Source: Ilyomonas sp965277535 (GTDB lineage: Bacteria > Bacteroidota > Bacteroidia > Chitinophagales > Chitinophagaceae). From it: DNA of 64,000 nucleotides. Below, in pieces: positions 53,001 through 61,700 of this stretch (within the stretch, counting starts at the first letter, position 1; each line of letters begins with the position of its first letter). The notes under the pieces were generated by a model, which had not been told where the DNA came from, ran no database searches, and worked only from the letters and a program-made list of their open reading frames with translations. The stretch is from assembly GCA_965277535.1 (NCBI GenBank), contig OZ255825.1, forward strand, positions 1 to 64,000, given 5' to 3'. Position numbers and translations under genes: made by a program.

Positions 53001-54029
53001 ATGAAATACCAGGTGGACGATGAAATTATTGTGCTGCATAGCAACGAGGAAGGAAAAGTGGTGGAAATAATGAACGATAAAATGGTGATGATTGAAGTGC
53101 GCGGCGTGAAGTTTCCTGCTTATATGGATCAGATTGACTTTCCTTATTTTCATCGCTTTACTAAAAAAGCCGTCGTTCCTCAACCTAACAAGGCAAAACA
53201 ATACATTGATCAATTACCCAAAGAAAAAGGGGTAAAAACAAACGTAAAGACTGAACCCGGTGTGTGGCTTTCATTTTTGCCCAAATTTGGATTGGATGAA
53301 TTCAATGATGAAGTGGTGGAATCATTTAAATTGTATCTCATCAATCAAACAGATTACGGTTACCGCTTTGAATATAAACAGCAGCTTTCTAACGGCAGAA
53401 CAGAATTCGATTTAACCAATGAAGTCCGCGCAGGTAAAGATTTTTATTTACACGATATTCCTTTTGAAAGCTTGAACGACAATCCGAATTTCACCTTTGA
53501 GTTTTCACTCCTTTCACCCCAAAAAAACAAAGCCGAATATTTTGAAGCGGGTGTGAAAATAAGGGCAAAACAAATGTTTAAAAAGGTTGAAGAAATTAAG
53601 GAAAAAAACCTGCCTTCCATTTCTTATTTGGTGTTTACCGACTATCCTGATAAAGCAGAAGAGGAGAAATTAGAATTGAGTAGTTTGGCTGCCAAAGGTT
53701 TTAAAATATACGATGCTGCCAAAGCCCGGCAGCATTTGCCGCCCCCCCGCAATATGGTTGATTTGCATATTGAAAAATTAACCGACAACTGGAAGAACAT
53801 GAGTGCATTTGAAATGCTTTCACTTCAGTTGCACGAGTTTGAAAAATGGTATGAATTGGCGATAGCACATCACCAGCCCGAATTGATAGTGATACATGGC
53901 ATCGGCACCGGAAAATTAAAGGATGAGATTCATGACATTTTAAAAAGCCGTAAAGAAGTAAAAACATTCATCAACCAATACGACCCGCGTTTTGGTTACG
54001 GTGCTACGCAAATTTTCTTTCAATATTGA
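53001..54029 (+). CDS. DUF2027/Smr-domain protein
   Basis: Protein of 342 residues found throughout Bacteroidota. The N-terminal 60 residues (VDDEIIVLHSNEEGKVVEIM) look like a small beta-barrel, the middle (85-215) is the DUF2027 beta-sandwich, and the end is a Smr domain with NMVDLHIEKL near 250 and LIVIHGIGTGKLKDEIHDIL near 300, the MutS2-type DNA/RNA nuclease or binding module. A role in DNA or ribosome quality control is possible by analogy to MutS2. It contains a C7 run (53743-53749) but the frame is intact. Confidence 0.85.
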   Translation: MKYQVDDEIIVLHSNEEGKVVEIMNDKMVMIEVRGVKFPAYMDQIDFPYFHRFTKKAVVPQPNKAKQYIDQLPKEKGVKTNVKTEPGVWLSFLPKFGLDEFNDEVVESFKLYLINQTDYGYRFEYKQQLSNGRTEFDLTNEVRAGKDFYLHDIPFESLNDNPNFTFEFSLLSPQKNKAEYFEAGVKIRAKQMFKKVEEIKEKNLPSISYLVFTDYPDKAEEEKLELSSLAAKGFKIYDAAKARQHLPPPRNMVDLHIEKLTDNWKNMSAFEMLSLQLHEFEKWYELAIAHHQPELIVIHGIGTGKLKDEIHDILKSRKEVKTFINQYDPRFGYGATQIFFQY

Positions 54030-54084
54030 TTTTTAGTGCAAAAACAAAAACCATTAAATCTCAAAGTGATGATGTTACACGAAG

Positions 54085-54136
54085 GGTTCTTTTATTTTTC
54101 TTCGTGAACCTTTGTGTTCTTTGTGTCTTGGTGGTT
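54085..54136. repeat. Heptamer-rich repeat of the ACAAAGA type
   Basis: CTTCGTGAACC is followed by CTTTGTGTTCTTTGTGTCTTGG, a run of CTTTGTG units that is seen between genes in many bacteria; CACGAAG near the left end pairs with CTTCGTG. It lies between the convergent Smr and lptD genes and may act as their terminator. Confidence 0.55.
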
Positions 54137-54156
54137 CGAAAACATCTTCAAAACTA

Positions 54157-56955
54157 TTAATAAGTGGTAAAGCTTCTTGTGCGGTTGATGCGCAAATCGC
54201 GAAGCAGGCTCGACTTTGGATTGATGGTAATACTGAACGAACGTGTTCTTCCTACCGGCGTAAGGTTAATAGCAAGTTGCCAGCAATGCATTTCGCGCGT
54301 GATGTACATAGTCAGCAAACCAATGTTTAACGCGCGCACATCAAAATAAGTGCTGCCGCCAATCTTCCATTTCGGGGTTAAACTAAAATCACCATTCAAA
54401 TTCAGGCTTGATGTAACCAGTGTGTAGTAACCACTATAATTAGGTTTTAAGATACGCTGAAAACTGGTAGTGAATGATAAGTTTAACGACCATGGAATAT
54501 CAAAGTCAACAAAATCGGCTGGGTTGGCTCTTAAATAAGCCAAAGCTGAAGCTTGCTCATCAGGCGTTAATGTTTGGTCTAATTCATTCACACGCTGCTT
54601 ATCGTTTTTACCGTCTTTGCTTTTGCTTTGTATCTGTGTTGATACTGCAAAAGAAGCAGAAGTAAGTCTCCCAATAACACCGCGCTTCCACAACAATGTG
54701 TCCATATCTCTTCCAAATTTATCCGTTTCATAAGGGTCTAAAACTGCATTGCCGGTTACATTTACTTTTTGAAAGAATGTGCTTCGGTATTGCAAATTAA
54801 TATACGACCAGCGCAACCTTGAGGCAAGAAAATTATAACTGGTAGTAAAGTTCAAACCATCAATCAGCTTTACTTTCTTTGTTGGGTTATCGCCGGTTGT
54901 ATCTTTCTTATTTTTCACTTTCATCTCCAGCAAATTATCCAAACTAAAACTAAGGCCACCGAACCTTCCCGGTGAGTAAGGAGAGATTAAATTGCCTCCT
55001 AAAAGGGAAACTTTTTGCACTAAAAACGTGTCTGTTACTTTGCCGGTTTTTGAATCGGTATCATGAATGGGTACGACAATATTTTTATAAAACTGGCTCA
55101 CCATATCAGGCTTAAAGTTAAAGCTAACAGTGGGTGTAATCTGATGCCGGATGGCAACAATGCTTTTGGAATGCGGAAAGTTGTAAGTTCCAAAGATGCG
55201 GGTGTTTACTCCCGCACCGAAGGTTACTTCACGTGCGGTATAAAAGCCTTTGTGCTCAATCGTATCAACCCTTGCTCTGCCAGTATCATAAAAAATTTCG
55301 TTCTTCTGACCAAACCATCTCTCGCTATAACTTACCGAGGGCGAAACAATAAACGGCCCTAACGCCGGCAATGATAAAGTAATGGGAATGTTGTGTTGTA
55401 CGCCCCATTGCGCTGTATCTAAAATGTGCTTAAAATTAAATGAAGTATCATAAAACGAAAACTGGTTGAGCAACTGTCCATTGTAGGAAATCCCCAGCTT
55501 TTCATACCATTTAGGCGTACCAACAAATTCTTTTTTCTCGAACGGATACAATGTAGTGGCTGTAAAGCTTACCGTTGGAAAATTGATGTTTTGTAAATGC
55601 AGTAAATTGTTTTGGTTGTGATTCAAACCAACCGACATATTGTACTTTCCCTGGTCCCAGGTTTTTGAATAGGTGATGGAAGAAGTCAATAAATTTTGAT
55701 AGTTGCGAATGGGATTATCAGGAACGTATTGATTGAACCGTGTGGTGCCTGCATTTACATTTGCTGTAAACGAAGTGCCGGGATGCGCTTTCGTATCCTG
55801 CGAATGACTCCAGCGAATGGCATAATTTTGCGACGTTGTAAACTCATCTTTTGAAAAAGCATAACCATACGATGAGTTCAATATTTTACTGTGCTGTATT
55901 TCTATGTTGAGTGTTCCCCTGTACTTGTATCGTTTGTAATATTCCGGCGTTTCTGTAAGCGTCCACCCGCCATAAGAGTAAAGGTTAACGCGGGTTGTAA
56001 AGTCCCAGTTATCATTCATTACTTTATAATAACCCAAACCCTCAATGCCCAAACCATAGCTGCTATTGGTGGTAAACTGTGCAGGCAACAACCCTGAATG
56101 ACGGCCGCGGTTCAATGGATAAATGGCAAACGGCACGTAAATAGGAATCGGCACACCTTCAATTTCAGGATGAGCAGGACCAGATACGCCTATCTTGTTA
56201 TTGATGAGCTTCATTCTTTTTGCAATAAAAGCAAAATGCGGTGTGTCTAAATTACAAGTAGTAAAGCGGCTGCGATAAGCGAACGCAACATCTTTCGATA
56301 CCTTTTTTACGCGCTCGGCATTTACATAAATTTCTCCTTCGTTATAATATGAATTCTTGGATAAGCCACGTTGCGTTTTTAAATCGAATAAAATGGTATC
56401 AGAGATTGAAGTTTGATCGCCTTGCTTTAAAGTAGGTTTGCTTAATGGGTTGTTGGCTGTATCAATGCCACCAAATGCTTTTACCACTTGTGTTAACTGA
56501 TCGTACTGTATATTATTGGCTGTTAAATCAACATCTTTGTTTTTTGCATTGGCTTTTCCATACAAATAAAAATTTCGTGATGCAACAATCAGCACACCTG
56601 AATCTTCCGCCGAATATTCGATAGGCGCAGTAAGCGAATCTTTCGAAATAAGCATTGAATCAATCTTTTGTTTTCGCCCCTTTTCTGCAGCCGTATCTTT
56701 AAAGAACAAACTATCGGGTGCGCTAATTACGTTGTTGCTGCGTACTGTATCATGCGGCAAAGCACCTGTATCGTTGCGTAATTTTTGTAAGGTTGAATCC
56801 GTTATAATGGTATCAGTTACATTGTTATCAGTAAAAGAATTTGAATAAAAAGAATGATAACCTGAAGCATGAATTTGATTGATAAAAAAAAGCAAAATGA
56901 GCAAACCTGAAAAGGCAAGGATTTTATTTTGTCTAATTTTACTACGTTTGCTCAT
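54157..56955 (-). CDS. lptD: Putative LPS-assembly protein LptD (Bacteroidota type)
   Basis: Outer-membrane barrel of 932 residues that by family inserts lipopolysaccharide into the outer leaflet. The start MSKRSKIRQNKILAFSGLLI gives a signal/anchor segment; next comes an OstA-like periplasmic part (VDLTANNIQYDQLTQVVKAF), the segment VPFAIYPLNRGRHSGLLPAQ at the barrel entry, and a long series of beta strands ending TRSFTTY. The frame is open to 57135 but TACTTTTG (56967-56974) lies in it and fixes the start. Divergent from the amidase-mlaD-ostA operon, so the four form one envelope gene cluster. Confidence 0.88.
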   Translation of the reverse strand: MSKRSKIRQNKILAFSGLLILLFFINQIHASGYHSFYSNSFTDNNVTDTIITDSTLQKLRNDTGALPHDTVRSNNVISAPDSLFFKDTAAEKGRKQKIDSMLISKDSLTAPIEYSAEDSGVLIVASRNFYLYGKANAKNKDVDLTANNIQYDQLTQVVKAFGGIDTANNPLSKPTLKQGDQTSISDTILFDLKTQRGLSKNSYYNEGEIYVNAERVKKVSKDVAFAYRSRFTTCNLDTPHFAFIAKRMKLINNKIGVSGPAHPEIEGVPIPIYVPFAIYPLNRGRHSGLLPAQFTTNSSYGLGIEGLGYYKVMNDNWDFTTRVNLYSYGGWTLTETPEYYKRYKYRGTLNIEIQHSKILNSSYGYAFSKDEFTTSQNYAIRWSHSQDTKAHPGTSFTANVNAGTTRFNQYVPDNPIRNYQNLLTSSITYSKTWDQGKYNMSVGLNHNQNNLLHLQNINFPTVSFTATTLYPFEKKEFVGTPKWYEKLGISYNGQLLNQFSFYDTSFNFKHILDTAQWGVQHNIPITLSLPALGPFIVSPSVSYSERWFGQKNEIFYDTGRARVDTIEHKGFYTAREVTFGAGVNTRIFGTYNFPHSKSIVAIRHQITPTVSFNFKPDMVSQFYKNIVVPIHDTDSKTGKVTDTFLVQKVSLLGGNLISPYSPGRFGGLSFSLDNLLEMKVKNKKDTTGDNPTKKVKLIDGLNFTTSYNFLASRLRWSYINLQYRSTFFQKVNVTGNAVLDPYETDKFGRDMDTLLWKRGVIGRLTSASFAVSTQIQSKSKDGKNDKQRVNELDQTLTPDEQASALAYLRANPADFVDFDIPWSLNLSFTTSFQRILKPNYSGYYTLVTSSLNLNGDFSLTPKWKIGGSTYFDVRALNIGLLTMYITREMHCWQLAINLTPVGRTRSFSITINPKSSLLRDLRINRTRSFTTY

Positions 56956-56966
56956 ACAGTTAAAAA

Positions 56967-56974
56967 CAAAAGTA
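56967..56974 (-). promoter_or_regulatory. TACTTTTG -7 box for lptD
   Basis: Exact TAnnTTTG match on the minus strand, ending 11 bases before the lptD ATG at 56955, in the 58-base space shared with the divergent amidase gene. Confidence 0.65.
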
Positions 56975-57013
56975 ACCGAAACAGTAAACAGATAACTTAA
57001 CGATACGTGAATT

Positions 57014-58024
57014 ATGTATAAATTGTCCGGTAAAGCAAGCTTAATTCTTTGTTTCCTTTTTGTTCTTTCTTCTTTTGACAAGCCGGATTTTGAAAACGAT
57101 GCAGTGCAAAAGAATGTTTTAAAAACCATTATCATTGATCCGGGCCATGGCTTGCCCGATCCGGGTGCTCCCGGCGCTTACAGCAATGAATCGAGCAAAG
57201 CATTGGAAATTGCTTTGAAGCTTGGCGATATGCTCAAACAAAATTTGCCCAATACCAAAATTATTTTTACAAGAACGGATGAATATCTGCCTGAACATCT
57301 GAACAATAAAGATGTTGCTAACAGAAGACGTGCGCAAATTGCCAACGAAAATCATGGCGATTTATTCATCAGTATTCACTTAAATTCTTCGAGCGATAGA
57401 ATCCGGAAAGACGTTATCGGACATAGAGAAGAAACATATTATTCTTACTCGGGAAAAGGAAAGAAAAAAAGAAAGGTGAAACATACCCGAAGTGTGCCGG
57501 TTTATAAATACACCAATTTAGGCTGCGATGCCAAAGGCACCGAAGTGTATGTGTGGGCTGTTGCCAAAGCATCTTCTAAACAACAATTTGTAGCCAATTC
57601 GGAAGGTGAAATGGAAGATAGCGCTGCTACAGCAGATTCTTCCGACTTTATGTTTGATTCGCCAGAAGCAAAAATCAAAGCTTCGATTTTGACAAAAAAA
57701 TATTTTAACAACAGCCTGATGGTTGCCGAATATGTGCAGGAGGAATTTGAAAAACAAGGCAGAGTGAATCGTGGTGTTTTGCAGCGCAACAACAAAGGAA
57801 TATGGGTGCTACAGGCAACGGCAATGCCAAGCATTCTGGTAGAAACCGGCTTTATTTGTAACCGCGAAGAAGAGAATTATTTGAACGATGACAAAGACCA
57901 AAACGAAGTTGCTTATGCCATTATGCGCGGCGTTTTACGGTACAAAGAAAGTTTGGAGAATGGCAATGTTCCCCAAACATCACAGCAAACTGTAAACGGC
58001 TCATCTGATACATCAAACAAATAA
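57014..58024 (+). CDS. N-acetylmuramoyl-L-alanine amidase (Amidase_3)
   Basis: Zinc amidase of 336 residues that removes stem peptides from peptidoglycan in the periplasm. N-terminal hydrophobic segment (SLILCFLFVLSS) as signal; zinc ligands H45 in IIDPGHGLPDPGA, E59 and the His in LFISIHLNSSSD; the catalytic Glu is in SILVETGFICN near 282. A 60-residue insertion (about 125-215), rich in Lys and Ser, interrupts the domain between HLNS and the active-site Glu, as in several Bacteroidota AmiC proteins. First gene of an operon with mlaD and ostA, 180 bases upstream of mlaD. Confidence 0.9.
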   Translation: MYKLSGKASLILCFLFVLSSFDKPDFENDAVQKNVLKTIIIDPGHGLPDPGAPGAYSNESSKALEIALKLGDMLKQNLPNTKIIFTRTDEYLPEHLNNKDVANRRRAQIANENHGDLFISIHLNSSSDRIRKDVIGHREETYYSYSGKGKKKRKVKHTRSVPVYKYTNLGCDAKGTEVYVWAVAKASSKQQFVANSEGEMEDSAATADSSDFMFDSPEAKIKASILTKKYFNNSLMVAEYVQEEFEKQGRVNRGVLQRNNKGIWVLQATAMPSILVETGFICNREEENYLNDDKDQNEVAYAIMRGVLRYKESLENGNVPQTSQQTVNGSSDTSNK

Positions 58025-58167
58025 TTATCCCATTCATACACAACATACTTCTGTCATATTTTAAACAGATGTAGTTACATATAATCTGATAACACATAGA
58101 TTTGCCGTTCATAAAAATTTATAACTTTCCCTTGTTGGAAGTAAACCATTGGCATAAGCAATCACCT

Positions 58168-58175
58168 TACATTTG
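58168..58175 (+). promoter_or_regulatory. TACATTTG -7 box for mlaD-ostA
   Basis: Exact TAnnTTTG match, 30 bases before the mlaD ATG at 58206, so mlaD-ostA may be transcribed separately from the amidase gene. Confidence 0.6.
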
Positions 58176-58205
58176 CGTTGCAGCCTCTGACATAAAATCA
58201 CTTTG

Positions 58206-59255
58206 ATGAAAATATCGAACGAAACCAAAATTGGTGCGCTTACAATTATTGCAGTTGCACTTTTGATTTTAGGTTTTAATTTTTTGAAAGGAAAAAGCGT
58301 GTTTAAAAGCGGCAGTTATTTTTATGCAAAGTATGCCGATATCAAAGGTCTTGCTCCTTCAAATGCAGTTTATGTAAACGGGTTTCAAATTGGTAGCGTG
58401 TCGGAAATTGAATCGGCAAACAAAACTGTTACCAACATCATTGTTACCATTAAATTAAAAGATTTTTACAGCATACCCAGCAATTCTGTTGCTACCATCA
58501 ATTCAAATCCTTTGGGTTCGCCCAGTATAGAAATTGATTTGGGCAACAGCAGTACCTTTTACAAAAACAACGATACCATTGCCACTAACAACAATCCAGG
58601 CTTGTTGGGAACGCTTACCAATAAATTAGGGCCTGTTGCCGACCAGGTAACGGCAACTATGCACTCGCTCGATTCTCTGTTCAAAAATTTTAATAGTATT
58701 TTAGATACAAAAACAAAAGGCAATCTGCAATCTGTAATTGGTAATTTAAGCAGCGCTTCAGCAGCATTGCTGGTAACTACAGCTTCGTTAAACAAATTGC
58801 TGAATGTTGAAAGTGGCTCACTGGCCGGCAGCCTTAACAACATGAACAGTTTTACTAAAAACTTAGCTGATAACAATGCAACGCTCACGCATTCGCTCAA
58901 CAATGTTGATACGTTAACCGGCAATCTTGCCCGTCTTCGTTTGGATAGTATTATGCTTCAGGTAAAAGCCGCTACTGCTAAGTTAGACAGTGCAATGGCT
59001 GCCATCAACTCAACCAAAGGCTCGGTAGGTGCGTTACTGTACGACCGCGAAATTTACAACAATTTAAACAGCACGGTTGTGAGTTTGCATACATTAACGG
59101 ATGACCTTCGTGTGCATCCACGGCGGTATGTGAACATTTCGATTTTTGGCAGAAAAGACAAAGGCAATTATATAAGAAAGCCATTGAACGAGCAAACCAA
59201 ACCCGATACACTTATCGCCTCGAAGGATACCATTCTTGTTGTTCAACCAAGATAA
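58206..59255 (+). CDS. mlaD: MlaD-type MCE-domain protein
   Basis: Inner-membrane-anchored substrate-binding protein of 349 residues for phospholipid transport between the membranes. One transmembrane segment (GALTIIAVALLILGFNFL, about 9-28), then an MCE domain (FYAKYADIKGLAPSNAVYVN to NPLGSPSIEIDLG, about 35-115) and a long helical, Asn/Ser/Leu-rich tail with repeated SLNN/LNN units. ATG at 58206; a TTG directly before it also opens the frame. The ATPase and permease partners are not adjacent. Three bases separate it from ostA. Confidence 0.88.
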   Translation: MKISNETKIGALTIIAVALLILGFNFLKGKSVFKSGSYFYAKYADIKGLAPSNAVYVNGFQIGSVSEIESANKTVTNIIVTIKLKDFYSIPSNSVATINSNPLGSPSIEIDLGNSSTFYKNNDTIATNNNPGLLGTLTNKLGPVADQVTATMHSLDSLFKNFNSILDTKTKGNLQSVIGNLSSASAALLVTTASLNKLLNVESGSLAGSLNNMNSFTKNLADNNATLTHSLNNVDTLTGNLARLRLDSIMLQVKAATAKLDSAMAAINSTKGSVGALLYDREIYNNLNSTVVSLHTLTDDLRVHPRRYVNISIFGRKDKGNYIRKPLNEQTKPDTLIASKDTILVVQPR

Positions 59256-59258
59256 AGT

Positions 59259-60881
59259 ATGACAGGCGCGAGGTTTATAAATGCCGTTTTTTTTCTCCTT
59301 TTTTTTCTTTTGTGCCGATGCAGTTTTGTAGCCGCGCAAAGCAGCACTGACCCGAACAGCAAGCAAATCAACATTATACATGCAGACACGTTGACGTTTA
59401 GAAAACTGAACGATACCACCAATCTAAAAATTTTAAAAAACAATGTTGCCGTACAGCAGCAAAACACGAAGTTTTATTGCGATAGCGCCATTTTAAATGA
59501 GCGCAACAATACGATGGAAGCTTTTGGTCATGTACACATCAACAATGCTGATAGTGTAAATACGTATGCTGATTATCTGCGTTATTTGGGCAATGATAAA
59601 ACCGCTTATTTGCGAAAGAATGTTCGCTTAACCGATGGTAAAGGAACGCTTACCACACCTGAATTAGATTACAACACACAAACAAAAATTGGCATTTACA
59701 GAAATGGCGGAAAGCTGGTAAACGGACCAACCACGTTAACATCAGATGAAGGTTATTATTATGGACAAACGCGCGATGCTACTTTCAAAAAGCATGTTGT
59801 GTTAATCAATCCTGATTATCACGTTACTACCGATACATTGCTGTACAACACATACACCAACATCGCAACGTTCACCGTTCCAACCAAAATTGTAAGTGGT
59901 CAAAAGGTCATACACACCTCAAACGGTTATTACAATTTAAGCACAAAGCAATCTTATTTTGGTTCACGTTCTGCAGTACAAGACAGTACCTCTTTTTTGA
60001 TTGCTGATGAATTGGCAAGCGAAGATTCAACCGGCAATTTTCAAGGACGTGGAAATGCAATTTACCGCGATACTGCACAAGGGTATGCTCTTTTTGCTAA
60101 TGATATAAAAGGCAATCGAAAACAAGGTGTCGCATTGGCAACGCAACATCCTGTAATGATGTTCAAACAAAATGGGGACTCGCTTTTTATTGCGGCTGAT
60201 ACATTGTTTACCGCAAAACTTTCGCAACTGTTGCAAACGCGCAAAGTGCCTGCTGCATTGGATTCCGCAATCTCATTAGATAGTCTATTAAAGTCTCCAA
60301 AAGACAGTTCGAAAGACAGATATGTAGAAGCGTATTATCATGTTCGTATCTTCTCCGATTCGTTACAGGCAACGGGCGACAGCTTATTTTATTCTGCTGC
60401 CGATTCGGTGTTTCGTTTTTTCAAAAATCCAATCGTTTGGTCGAACAACAGCCAGATAACCGGTGATACGATTTATTTATTTACGCAAAACAAAAAGCCG
60501 CAAAAAGTGAATGTATTTGAGAATGCGCTTGCTATTAGCGATGTTGATAGTACGCAGTTTTTTAACCAGATAAAAGGTCGCATCATCAATGGGCTTTTTA
60601 AAGACGGCGAAATCAATTTTATACATACGCAGGGCAATGCTGAGTCGGTTTATTATGCACAGGATGACAACCGGAAATTTATTGGTGTAGATAAATCGAG
60701 CTGCGATGCCATTGATACTTATTTCAGAGGCAGAAAGCCAGATAAAATATCGCGGCTTTATAATTTAAAGGGTGTGTTTTATCCAATGCAGCAAGTGAAC
60801 CATGAAGAGTTGAAATTGCGTGGCTTCACATGGCAAAACGACAAACGACCAAAGAGCCGTGAAGAGTTGTTTGGTAAATGA
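59259..60881 (+). CDS. OstA-like periplasmic protein (LptA/LptD N-domain type)
   Basis: Exported protein of 540 residues: signal peptide (FINAVFFLLFFLLCRCSFVA AQ region) and repeated OstA-type beta-jellyroll strands such as FYCDSAILNERNNTMEAFGH and NTYADYLRYLGNDKTAYLRK, YNTQTKIGIYRNGG. By family it shields lipopolysaccharide crossing the periplasm and would work with LptD, which is encoded divergently 2 kb away. Its start lies 3 bases after the mlaD stop. The stop is 1 base from the convergent nth stop, so no terminator fits between. Confidence 0.85.
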   Translation: MTGARFINAVFFLLFFLLCRCSFVAAQSSTDPNSKQINIIHADTLTFRKLNDTTNLKILKNNVAVQQQNTKFYCDSAILNERNNTMEAFGHVHINNADSVNTYADYLRYLGNDKTAYLRKNVRLTDGKGTLTTPELDYNTQTKIGIYRNGGKLVNGPTTLTSDEGYYYGQTRDATFKKHVVLINPDYHVTTDTLLYNTYTNIATFTVPTKIVSGQKVIHTSNGYYNLSTKQSYFGSRSAVQDSTSFLIADELASEDSTGNFQGRGNAIYRDTAQGYALFANDIKGNRKQGVALATQHPVMMFKQNGDSLFIAADTLFTAKLSQLLQTRKVPAALDSAISLDSLLKSPKDSSKDRYVEAYYHVRIFSDSLQATGDSLFYSAADSVFRFFKNPIVWSNNSQITGDTIYLFTQNKKPQKVNVFENALAISDVDSTQFFNQIKGRIINGLFKDGEINFIHTQGNAESVYYAQDDNRKFIGVDKSSCDAIDTYFRGRKPDKISRLYNLKGVFYPMQQVNHEELKLRGFTWQNDKRPKSREELFGK

Positions 60882-60882
60882 T

Positions 60883-61545
60883 TTATCGGTGCGATGTAAC
60901 ACCAACCTGTCTGCAATGATCCAATACTACGCAGGTTGAACAATGTGGAGATTTGCCCGTGCAAATGTGCTTTCCGAATGGCATCAGTAAACGGTTAATG
61001 TCAATCCAGTTTTGTTTTTGCACATTTTCTTCCAAAGCAGTCATAGTTTGTTCAGGCGAAGTTGTATGAACAAAGCCCCAGCGGTTCACCACGCGATGCA
61101 CATGAATATCAACCGAGATCGCAGCACTTTTTAATGCGACGCCCATTGCAAGGTTAGCGCACTTCGGCCCAACGCCTGAAAACGAAGTCAGCACTTCATA
61201 ATCGGCTGGTAAATTTCCGCCGTACTTTTCAACGGATTCTTTTGCAATATTTAGAATCGTATTCACTTTGTTATATGCGAATGTGGTACCGTGAATCAAT
61301 TCAGCCAATTCTTCTTTTGACAATGCAGCGATGGCTTCCGCCGTTCGCGCTTTCGCAAACAAACGATGCGATATGGGGATGGTTGCTTCATCCAATGTGC
61401 GGATGGAAATAATGCACGAAACCAATTGCTCGAGCACAGAAGAGAAGCCTTCTTCATACAACTGAAACATGGCTGCTTTCGGATAAGGTGCAACCGCTTT
61501 TTCAATCAGTTGCAACATAGCAAGTATATCGTAAGGCTTCTTCAT
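60883..61545 (-). CDS. nth: Endonuclease III
   Basis: Base-excision-repair glycosylase/AP lyase of 220 residues that removes oxidised pyrimidines. The helix-hairpin-helix is FSGVGPKCANLAMGV with the catalytic Lys, the catalytic Asp is in SVDIHVHRV, and the iron-sulfur cluster Cys fit C-x6-C-x2-C-x5-C (ICTGKSPHCSTCVVLDHC). The start MKKPYDILAMLQLIEKAVAP at 61545 is preferred; 45 more codons are open upstream but run into the ATCCC repeat. Convergent with ostA. Confidence 0.92.
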   Translation of the reverse strand: MKKPYDILAMLQLIEKAVAPYPKAAMFQLYEEGFSSVLEQLVSCIISIRTLDEATIPISHRLFAKARTAEAIAALSKEELAELIHGTTFAYNKVNTILNIAKESVEKYGGNLPADYEVLTSFSGVGPKCANLAMGVALKSAAISVDIHVHRVVNRWGFVHTTSPEQTMTALEENVQKQNWIDINRLLMPFGKHICTGKSPHCSTCVVLDHCRQVGVTSHR

Positions 61546-61579
61546 TGCGAATGAAAAAGCAATTTTCTTACCAATGCAA

Positions 61580-61700
61580 TCTGAACTGGGATGATTGGGA
61601 TGTTTAAGATGTATGGGATTTTGATAAACCACAATTGAGGAAAAACAATTCTGTATCCTTATCTCACTTATCCCAAACATCCCATTAATCCCTGTTCAGA
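61580..61700. repeat. ATCCC/GGGAT-type inverted repeat
   Basis: Arms of 40 bases, 61580-61619 (TCTGAACTGGGATGATTGGG onward) and 61661-61700, complementary at 31 of 40 positions, with several GGGAT units per arm. The right arm abuts the TonB receptor stop codon. GGGAT-rich hairpins of this form are frequent between genes in Bacteroidota; here it can serve as the receptor gene's terminator. Confidence 0.7.

Noticed and set aside
53743..53749. C7 run in the Smr gene as a second phase-variable tract
   Set aside because: The frame is intact through the run and the encoded Pro stretch fits the linker before the Smr domain.
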